DNA of 64,000 bases, taken from positions 310,001 to 374,000 of the forward strand of contig JAFCMP010000044.1 in NCBI GenBank assembly GCA_017506865.1, written 5' to 3'. The translations under genes and the position numbers were made by a program. The DNA is from Tribonema minus. Its lineage: Eukaryota; Sar; Xanthophyceae; Tribonematales; Tribonemataceae. Positions 42,431 through 50,836 of the stretch are shown here, one piece after another. Each line of letters begins with the position of its first letter. Position 1 is the first letter of the stretch. Below the pieces are notes generated by a model that saw only the letters and a list, made by a program, of their open reading frames with translations, was not told the DNA's origin and made no database searches.

Positions 42431-45400
42431 GCTGGGGGAGTCGCTGGGGCGGCTGCACGTGCGCACGGCGTCGATAGGGCTCGCGCGGCGCGGCGCGAGC
42501 CACGCGCCCATCACCATGGCCGGCTACCTGCTCAAGAAGCGCAAGGCGGGCCTCAAGAACTGGAAGCGCCGCTGGTTCGTGCTGGAGGGTACGCGGCTGC
42601 TGTGGTACGGCGACAAGCGCTCGTACCCCAAGGACCCAAAGGGGGCCATGGAGCTGGCGGGTTGCTACCTTGTGCGCGGGCGCGAGTGCCGCTGGAAGGT
42701 GCTGCACTCGTACGGCGCGGCGGACACGCAGGCAAGTGGGGGCGGGATGAGCGCTGTTGCAGTGCTCAGTTCTGTCAAGGGTGCGCGCAGCGAAAAGCGC
42801 AGCAGCGCGTGCGTGTGATGGTCCTAAGGGTGTGGCCGGATGCGCGAGGCGGAGGTGCTGTTGTGTACTTGAAATAATGTTTTCTGATTGCTGCTGTTTG
42901 AGGGGCCGAAGGCGTATCCAGTGTACTTCAATTGAATTACACGAAAATCCGTACTTGCCACACGCAAAGTATGATTTCAGCACATCTGACCTCATTATCA
43001 TGCAAAGCATCACTGTTGACAGGTTAGTCGTATTATGAGGCGAGGTAAAACCACATACACTGGCGCAGGCATCACGGAGACCCAGCAGTGGCTTCCAGGT
43101 CACATTGTGCTCTTAAAAAGCACATGCTTTCAACTTCAACTTCAAGGTTGCTTGCACCGACAGGAGAAGTGCCGCAAGCTGCCCGCCAAACGACACAGGA
43201 CAGTCGCTCTAGGAGATATACGCACATGTGTATGTACATGTATACAGTACGTATTTGAGGTTTTCAGGAACACCGCGCATCACGTACCCTACCAACAGAA
43301 GAATTGCCGCAAGCTGGCTGCCAAGGACAGCAAGTAGATGGAACAGTGGCTGGAGACAGTTTATGGATACTGCGCCAAAAACATATAGGTTTTCAATGAC
43401 TCTGCGTATCAAGTACCGTCACCGACAGGAAAACTGCCGCGAGCTAGCCGCCAAGGACACAAAAGAGATGGAGCAGTGGCTGGAGGCGGTATTTGCATAC
43501 ATTCACATATTTATATATATATATATACACGCACACAGTACATGCTCGAGATTTCATCTTTGCGCGACATGTACTCACACCGACAGGATAACTGCCGCGA
43601 GCTAGCCGCCAAGGACAGCAAGGAGATGGAGCAGTGGCTAGAAGCGCTGCAGAACGCCATGGACGCTGCGGACACGGGCGATAACCTCCCCGAGCACATC
43701 GACACGCCTCTCACCGCCATCGACTCCGTGGCACGCCTCGTCAACTCCATCAACGCCGCGGACACCGGCAAGACTGCCAGAGCGCCTGCCTCTACGGCGC
43801 CGCTGCCGCACAGGCAGGGCGCCTTCATGCTGCATCAGGTGCGGCGCCATGCGGAAGACGTGTGCAGCAGTTTATTGTGCTAGTATGTGGGGATGAACTT
43901 GTTGAAGTACGCAAATGGATCTGCCCTTGTACGTGGATCGTGCACAATGCAAGCTGCAGACCGCGTGCACGTTGCTGGAGGCCGGTAGCTGCCGGCAGCA
44001 CATGCAGCGGCGCCATCGGGACTTGGCCGCCGCGCTGCAACTTGCAGTACTTTTGAAGTACATTCTTGCAGTACACACATACCTTGAGAGGCACATGAAC
44101 ATGGAGCAAAAACCGTAGCGCGCCGCCAAGCCCTAACCCCCTAACCCCCCAACGCCGCGCCGCCCCGAACCCGCAGACGGTCGAGCAGTGGCTCGCCAGC
44201 CTGAAGCTGGACCACCTGCTGCCGACCTTCATCAGCGCCGGCTACACGGACATGCTCATGATACAGGAGCTCGGCCTGAACCGCGACGACTTTGCCTACC
44301 TGGGCATCACGGGCAAGGCGGAGAGGCGCGTGCTGGCGGCGGCGGCGCGCGGCGTCGCGTCGGGCGCGCTGACCGCGGGCGTGAGCGGCTTCTTCAGCTT
44401 CGACAGGGAGACGGTGTTCCGCGTGGAGTCGCAGTGGCGCTTCCTGCGCGCGTACACGTACTTCTCGCTGCAGAGCTTCGAGGACCTGCACAAGAAGGTG
44501 CGCGGCGACGCTCCACTGGCCGTGCGCGCATTGTTGCTGTTGGCAGCAGCGCTCATCGTTGTCAGCGCTCCGCAGTGCTCGTCGTCGTCAGCGGTTCGGC
44601 GTTTTTTGCATGGGTATGTGCTGAAGCGTGCTGCGCTGTGGAGGCAGCATGTTAAGCGATAAAACATGTGCCGTTGCGGGGCAGCCTGGGTGCTCAGCGC
44701 GCTGCTCACCTTGTATGTTGTTGACTAGACTGAAAAGGGGTGAGGGCAACTTCAAGCGTGTGCGTTGTATAAATTGTGCAGTGCTCAGGCTCTGAAGGAA
44801 GATGAACGCAACGTTGCCATGCCGTCAGAGTCTGCAACAGCTTGCTCATGCTGGTGCAACGTTGCGCTTCACTCGCAGATGAAGGGGGCCATGCGGGACA
44901 CCAAATACGCCAAGATCCTGCCCTCGCTGCCCCCCAAGCCAGCGCAGCCGCTGCTGAGTCTGGGCAACGTCGACCGCGCCGCGCAGATGGCGCAGCTGCA
45001 GCAGGCGCTGCACCGCTACATCCAGCGCGTCACCGCGGTTGTGGGCACCAAGGTATGCATGTATGTGTATGGCTATGGTATACGTACGCGGTGACACGCA
45101 AGCAGAATGCGGGCGCTTTACTGTCGTGCCAGGGTTGTGAGTATGTATGGCAGTCGCCATGAACGGTCAAATGAAGGCTCTGCACACATTAGGTATCCTG
45201 AGCTCTGTGGTAACATGGATATCCATTGATTTCAAGTTTGTTTTTGGCGCATCTTGCAGCAGTGAGCAGCGGACTCACAGTTAGCATCCATACAACATGG
45301 TCCCTAAAGCGCATGCAGGCTCGCTCGTGTGCACTATACATGAGCATGGCAGCTTTGAGGTGACATCCCAGGTTGCATGTTTCTGAAGCCTTCATGATTC

Positions 45401-46014
45401 CATGAGTACGGCCATGGATCGCGGAGCAATACCACCGTTAAGGAAGTTCTGTGCGCGATACGCTTAGTGCATTGATACCCATGCTGCTGATGGTGTTGTC
45501 AAGCAGTCTCATGACCTTGTGGTGATTATCGCTCAGGGCCCACACACAGTGCCGTTCACTTCGACTTCAAACCGTTTACTTCTACTTCCACCGCGCTTGG
45601 GGTGGCTTCGGCAGTGGCGTAAGCGATGTGTCAATGTTGCATTGTGTGCAAACCATTTGGTCAGACACACGACCCAGCTCAGGCATTTGCCACAATTGAC
45701 AAATGTCAGTTCTGGTCGTATACCATGACACCGCCTGTAATACATGGCACCAAAAAAATCTAGATGCGTGCACGCACAGCACACTTGAGCAGCATTTGCC
45801 GCGTTGCCCGCTGCGCACCCTCTGCGTGTCTCTACAGGAGCCCTTCTTCACCCTCCTGTGCGGCTTTTTGGAGATACTGCCGTGGGACGAGCGGCGCCTG
45901 CCAGACCGTTCCGCAGAGCTCATTGCCAAGATCACAAGCCTGGAATCCCCCTCCCCCCGAGCCTGCACGCCGACCATGGCGCGCAGTCGCGACATGCGGC
46001 GCGAAGGATCCTGA
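41598..46014 (+). CDS. PH-SAM-PX multidomain protein, five exons
   Basis: Exons 41598-42731, 43587-43838, 44177-44497, 44879-45052 and 45838-46014 give 685 residues, all four introns in phase 0. About 300 low-complexity residues come first, then a PH domain (TMAGYLLKKRKAGLKNWKRR, WFVLEGTRLLWYGDK), finished in exon 2 by AAKDSKEMEQWLEAL. Exon 3 is a SAM domain (TVEQWLASLKLDHLLPTFIS, LGITGKAERRVLAAA), then the start of a PX domain (FLRAYTYFSLQSFEDLHKK), which exon 4 continues with KILPSLPPK and exon 5 closes (EPFFTLLCGFLEIL). PH and PX bind phosphoinositides and SAM oligomerises, so a membrane-associated adaptor is likely. Intron 1 has a GC donor (GCAAGT) at 42732; the GT four bases on would create a stop in exon 2. 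A strand of the PH fold seems short at that junction. Confidence 0.85.
43155..43510 (+). repeat. Three decayed copies of the PH-SAM-PX exon 2 start
   Basis: The acceptor-plus-exon block (ACAG, then -A-TGCCGC-AGCT, GCCAAGGACA-AA, GAGATGGAGCAGTGGCT) occurs near 43160, 43303 and 43431, before the real exon at 43587. The first is shortest and most diverged and follows TTTCAACTTCAACTTCAAGG. The second has an in-frame TAG. The copy nearest the exon is the most similar, which suggests stepwise amplification. Confidence 0.9.
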
Positions 46015-47495
46015 CCTTTTAAAGTGCTGCTACAGTGCTGAAGTGGTGTATTTGACTCGTGTAGCATCTTCATGTAGTACCTTTTAGAAGGCCTCGCAAT
46101 CACTGTTGTCAGTGGTCTGCGTGAGCTGATGCCATGTGGGCGTGAAGCAACTTGACAATTCAGCGTTATTCGAGCTCATTCCCACCACCATCCGATAAAA
46201 TGTCAGCACGGTCATCCCAGGCATAGTGGCGCATTGCTTAGTCTCAATTGCATGTGAACCCCTCCGTATCTGCATGTGAACAGTCACCACACCCACCAGT
46301 GCACAGGGGGTCCTGCTTTTGGCATATATTGTTTCCATGCACGCGGCATCAGTTTGTGAATAGACATGCAAAAAAATATTGTGGTCCTTCATTGCTGCTC
46401 CCCTGTTCTTGGTCTACGTTGCTCTCGCTCTTGCCAGCGCATGTGCTGAGCCGTATGCACGCGGCATCAGTTTGTGAATAGATATGCAACAACTGTTGTG
46501 GTCCTTCATTGCTGCTCCGATACGCAACACCAATTGTGGTCCCCTGCTCTGGTCTGTTTTGCTCTCGCTCTTGCCAGCGAATGTGCTGGGCTGCATATTG
46601 GCGTGCTGCGCGCAGGCTTTCACCAACTGATACTGCTGGCATGGGCAGCACCAACGTTGTACATCACAAGAGAGGGCTTTTCACGCCCCTTGCGAAGCGA
46701 AATTAATAAAAGTACATCACTGCAGTCGCAGGATGGCGACCATGCTGATGGCCACCTGACTGTCATTGCAGGCTGTCCTTGGATCCCAGCGCACTTGTTC
46801 TCGTGGTTATGTGCATGTCCAGTGGGGTCACTGTGTCGTTATCGGCAATGGATGCCAATGGTGCATCCTGACAAAGAGCCGTGATGTTGGTTCTGATACA
46901 AGTGCTGAGCTCACAAGAGGCGCCGTTTACGCGGTGTACGCAAGCATCATCAATCTCCCATGCATTACAATTGATATCATTGATGAAAACGAATCAAAAG
47001 ATCGTAGAGCTCTAGGTGACAAGGGATGGTTAGCCGCAAGTGTCTTCGATATCATATCAAACATACGGTGTTGCTTTGCTGTCTGGCGCATCTTGCAGTG
47101 TACAGGACAAGGCCAACTTGCTGATGCAGATGAACAAGTAGCGACGGACCAATGGAACTCTCAGCACACTGCTTGAGTGCCATGTAGATGCGAACTAGTA
47201 CCGCTATGGCTGCGCAAAATGCTTGTCAAGTCAGGCAAGACCACAGCAATGCAGATCACGCTGCCAAGAGCAGCAAGAAGCCTTCATCACCACTTGTAAA
47301 GGGAGTGCATTGACATTTTCGGCCAGGACTTGGGGCCACAGCTACCATATGCTGACAATTCAAGGTGCACAGCCCTTGTGCCACTGCAAGTCGTTCTTCT
47401 GCACTGCTATACGACAAAACCCGCAGGGTCGAGCATTTTCTGTACACGGCGAACGCCGGGCGCCCTGTCGGCGCGCTAGAGAGGGGCTGGCTTTA
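46015..47495. other. Spacer, no gene recognised
   Basis: It holds a two-copy tandem repeat (46335-46610) and one copy of the dispersed GGGCTTTTC-CGCCCC repeat (46668-46713). Short ORFs show no motif. Confidence 0.5.
46335..46610. repeat. Two-copy tandem repeat, period ~120 bp
   Basis: GCACGCGGCATCAGTTTGTG, GTGGTCCTTCATTGCTGCTC and TTGCTCTCGCTCTTGCCAGC recur in the same order with some indels. Confidence 0.85.
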
Positions 47496-47960
47496 CTACG
47501 GCTTCTTGGCGATCATAGCAAAGATGTGGCACCGGCCACAACCCGGCGGACATGGTGTACCGGCCTGCACTACCGCCACGCGGTGCTGCTGCACGGCGGC
47601 GAGGAGCCTACGAGTGGAAGCACACAACGGGTCCGCGCACCCCTGCGGGCAGGCAAACACGTGCTTCATGCCAACGATGAGGGACTCGACCTGATGCTTC
47701 TGCACGACACATACAGCCTGCGTCTGCTGGGGCTGCGGCCGCAGTGTGGTGGTCACGGCGGCACCCTCCTGCTCCTGAGCCTGTGGCTGCTGTTGTGAGC
47801 TGCCAGCGCCTGCGCCTGTGCTGTTGCACGTCCTCGAGCAGCAGCAGCATGGGCCTTGCCTGGACGAGACCCCCTTGCGGATGGCACTGCGGCCAGCCTT
47901 CCTCGCGTGAGCGCGCATGGCGCTGCCGCCTGCTCCGGACGCTCCTGTCGGACACCGCAT
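47496..47960 (-). CDS. TAZ zinc-finger-like protein, probably incomplete
   Basis: From the ATG at 47960 the ORF encodes 154 residues. After a Gln/Ala-rich stretch, the C-terminal 60 residues read VESLIVGMKHVFACPQGCAD, PLCASTRRLLAAVQQH, then CPPGCGRCHIFA. The spacing of Cys and His resembles a TAZ zinc finger (H-x3-C-x3-C ... C ... K/R-x-LL-x-H ... C-x2-C), the transcription-adaptor fold of CBP/p300 and plant BT proteins. The TAZ pattern stops short at KKP-stop, so the last zinc ligands may lie in another exon or be lost. The frame is open upstream to about 48170 without an ATG, so the 5' end is uncertain. Confidence 0.45.
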   Translation of the reverse strand: MRCPTGASGAGGSAMRAHARKAGRSAIRKGVSSRQGPCCCCSRTCNSTGAGAGSSQQQPQAQEQEGAAVTTTLRPQPQQTQAVCVVQKHQVESLIVGMKHVFACPQGCADPLCASTRRLLAAVQQHRVAVVQAGTPCPPGCGRCHIFAMIAKKP

Positions 47961-48658
47961 AGTAGTATTACTCGGTGCTGCTGTTGGAGCCTCGCCTCGA
48001 GGTTCTGCTAATTGACTAAAGGGGCTCGCTGGATGAACGCCGGTGGTGGTACGCGCAGCTGCTGGGCCTGAACTAGAGTTAGCCTCAGCAGGCGCGACAG
48101 CAGCAGCAGCGCATTGTGACTTGACAGCGACAACAGCGGTGGGTCGTGGTCGCCTCGGTCGTCGCAAGTGCCGCTCCAGAAAACATCTTGTCTCAGAGCC
48201 TAGAAAAGCATTGTGGCGCGGCTCTTGAGAGGGGGGGTATGTGGCGGTGCAGAGAGTGCTTCTGGTGCTTCTGCGTTTATCGCTGTCCTCTCGTCGTGTG
48301 CGGCTGCTCGTGTGGTGTCTGGTGTGCAGCAGTCCAGCACCACGCCGTGTGGAGGTGTCGTTTGCGCATACATGAGGTGGTTTTTTCGGAGAGACACTTT
48401 GCTATATGTTTTCGCCAGGTCAGCTTTCGTCGACAGACGCGCAATCATTCAAAGCGTGCGAGCGGCAGCGAAGGCGAAGGAGCGCAAGGGCAAGGCGCCC
48501 AACCCCCACCATTAGCGAGCAGAGGCAGAACCACCTTTCACTCATCAACAAGACGGCGGTCGCCATGTTTTAACTGCACAGCGCAGCCATGCACCAGCAC
48601 GCCCTACCAGCTTCCGTTCTCGCCTTCCTGAAGGAGAAAGACCGCCATCGTCTCGACG
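47961..48658. other. Spacer upstream of CCT gene
   Basis: It may contain 5' exons of the TAZ-like ORF (minus strand) and the promoter/5' leader of the CCT gene. A short upstream ATG at 48590 opens an 18-20 codon ORF before the CCT start. Nothing else recognised. Confidence 0.4.
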
Positions 48659-49438
48659 ATGACCCAGCTCTACTATGACGGGGGCAGCGCCCCCAAGGCG
48701 GCAGCCACTGAGCAGGCTGCCGCCATCGACGACCTGCTCGACCTCATCCTTCTCTCAGACGGTGTTCGACCCGAGGGAGCTCCCACATCGTCTCCGCACT
48801 TCAGCCCGAGTTTCTGGTCCATCTTCTCGGACCCCGATGCCCTGCCAGCCGCGGAGGACTGGCTGCTGCCCCCTCCCGCAGCCCCCGCGGCTCCGCTGGT
48901 GGCGCCGGAGCCCCGCCACGTGATCGTAGTGCGCTCTCCAGAACAGCAGCAGCAACATCTGAATAAGAGTCGTTATCTCACGGAGGTCAACAGCGCGCCG
49001 CTGTCGCAGCGGCAGCAGCCGCAGCGCCCCTTCAGCGCCGTGGGCGGTGCCTCGTCGGCTCCCTTCAAGCCCCAGCCTGCCCCTACTACGTCCTTCGCCT
49101 TCCTCGACCTCATACCGAAAGTGGCGTCCATCCCTATCGAGGGCGACGGGCCAGCAGCGCACGCTCCCACGACCATCACGCCAGTCCACCACGGGTGGGC
49201 CGCGAAAAGAACGGTAACGGCGGCGGCTATCGACCTTGGAGCCGGCGCAGTCAAGGCGGCGCCGCGAGAAAAGAGAGCCAAAGTCGAAAGGTATTTGCAG
49301 AAACGGCAGAGGCGGATGCAGCAGGCCTCGCGGCCGGCCGTATATGTGCGCCGCACCGAACTGGCTAACGCACGCCCTCGGGTGGCTGGCCGGTTCATAT
49401 CGCAGCCCAGCGGTTTCGTTCCTGTAACCCGCCTGTAG
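48659..49438 (+). CDS. CCT-motif protein (CONSTANS/TOC1-type C-terminal motif)
   Basis: An intronless ORF of 259 residues with an acidic/Pro-rich N-terminal two-thirds (DDLLDLILLSDG, SFWSIFSDPDALPAAEDWLL). Near the C-terminus is a basic stretch, REKRAKVERYLQKRQRRMQQ followed by RTELANARPRVAGRFI. This matches the CCT layout (R-x-x-x-V-x-R-Y-x-x-K-R ... R-K-x-x-A-x-x-R-P-R-x-x-G-R-F). CCT motifs occur in plant and algal transcription regulators and give nuclear localisation and DNA or NF-Y binding. No B-box or receiver domain precedes it. Its presence supports a photosynthetic host. Confidence 0.75.
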   Translation: MTQLYYDGGSAPKAAATEQAAAIDDLLDLILLSDGVRPEGAPTSSPHFSPSFWSIFSDPDALPAAEDWLLPPPAAPAAPLVAPEPRHVIVVRSPEQQQQHLNKSRYLTEVNSAPLSQRQQPQRPFSAVGGASSAPFKPQPAPTTSFAFLDLIPKVASIPIEGDGPAAHAPTTITPVHHGWAAKRTVTAAAIDLGAGAVKAAPREKRAKVERYLQKRQRRMQQASRPAVYVRRTELANARPRVAGRFISQPSGFVPVTRL

Positions 49439-50836
49439 GCAGCGGTCGGCGCATCTGTGCATTGTTGTTATGCGAGGGGGGACAAGGTTTTTGGGTTAGC
49501 AGCGAGTGAGGGCTATCTGTCTGAGGTTAGCTGCGATCAACCAGCCACAGTCTGCGGGCTTGCGGTTGGTCTGAGCGTCGGTTGGATGAGCAGGATTGAG
49601 GTCCTTGATTTTTGTTGGCGCTGTCAAGAATACTATGTGTTTTTGCATCCACCTACATGCGGCCTTTATAGCAGGACCTTTTTTGCTGGTTTTCGCTGCT
49701 CATCATTCATGAATGTGGTGCATCTTGCCCGCTTGCTCATAGAGCTTGGCAGACATATAAAGCTGTCACCAGCCCACCCAACCTTTGTTTCTGAACTGCT
49801 GCTGTTGTATGCTTAGCCATTGCTTAGGATGCTGCGTGATGAGTATGGCGTTGTGATTTATAATACTATCAAGCGACATTGGTGTGCATGAGACATCCAT
49901 TAAAAGCCTAGTCCTGCGTGTGTTTCTAAGCACAAGTAGCCAGTCTATTGCGTATATGGGTATTAATTTATGGCTATTCATCTAAGGCTGTGCTATATAC
50001 ATGCTCATGTATGCTGTGTTCAGTTGCCATTCAGGGTGCTTCGACAGATCTAATTGTGTCAAGTGATGAAGGCCCCTTCTGCAGTATATATAGGATGGGT
50101 TACGACCATTGCAAGGGGAGCCTAGGCACTTGCTCTTACCCTAGCCCTTGTGCCAGGAATCCCTTCGCGCACATGTATGACGTTCATCATGATAACGAAT
50201 GATGAGAACACCTTGGCGGACAAACACCTTGGCGGACGCACATGCACGCAAAAAAACTGCAATGAATAACGATGGTCTTTGAACAAAGCAGCAAACCATT
50301 GGCGGAGTGCCGCAAAGCTCGTCCCTGCACGCCTCACCAAACACCCTCAAAACCAATCTCATCAACTTGGCGAGAGTGACTGAACCCCACAAACCTTCAG
50401 TTGACACTCATCAAAACACACGCATATGACCGAATGTACAGTCGGCGACTGTACATCATGGTCTGTCAATTACCTATGCTTTTGAGTGGTTCGAACCTCA
50501 ACCTGAACGAACCTGAACGATGCAGACAGCACGGAGTGCCACCCTCAGGAACATGTGCACCTGCGCTTCACCTTCAAAAAACCATACCACCACAAGTGTT
50601 GTGCGCATGCACACGCATTCAGCGACGAGTTGTCACAACACTTTAGGCAACGCGCATTCTGTCTGAGAGCACTTTGCCACCACTCGCGCCACTGCTCGCC
50701 CGCCGAACCCATGCACGCGCATAGCCTACACCGCAGTACGGCAACCAGAGGACAGGCACACATAGCGAGCACCGACACCATTGATACACACAAATAATAT
50801 TAGCTACTCGCAGCACGCACGCAAGCGCGCGCTCCG
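49439..50836. other. Spacer between CCT gene and EXO84
   Basis: Mostly AT-richer sequence with no motif-bearing ORF. A short direct repeat of ACACCTTGGCGGAC is at about 50209-50238. Confidence 0.5.

Noticed and set aside
49457-49816. 119-codon plus-strand ORF after the CCT gene
   Set aside because: No motif and codon use unlike neighbouring genes; probably chance or 3' UTR.
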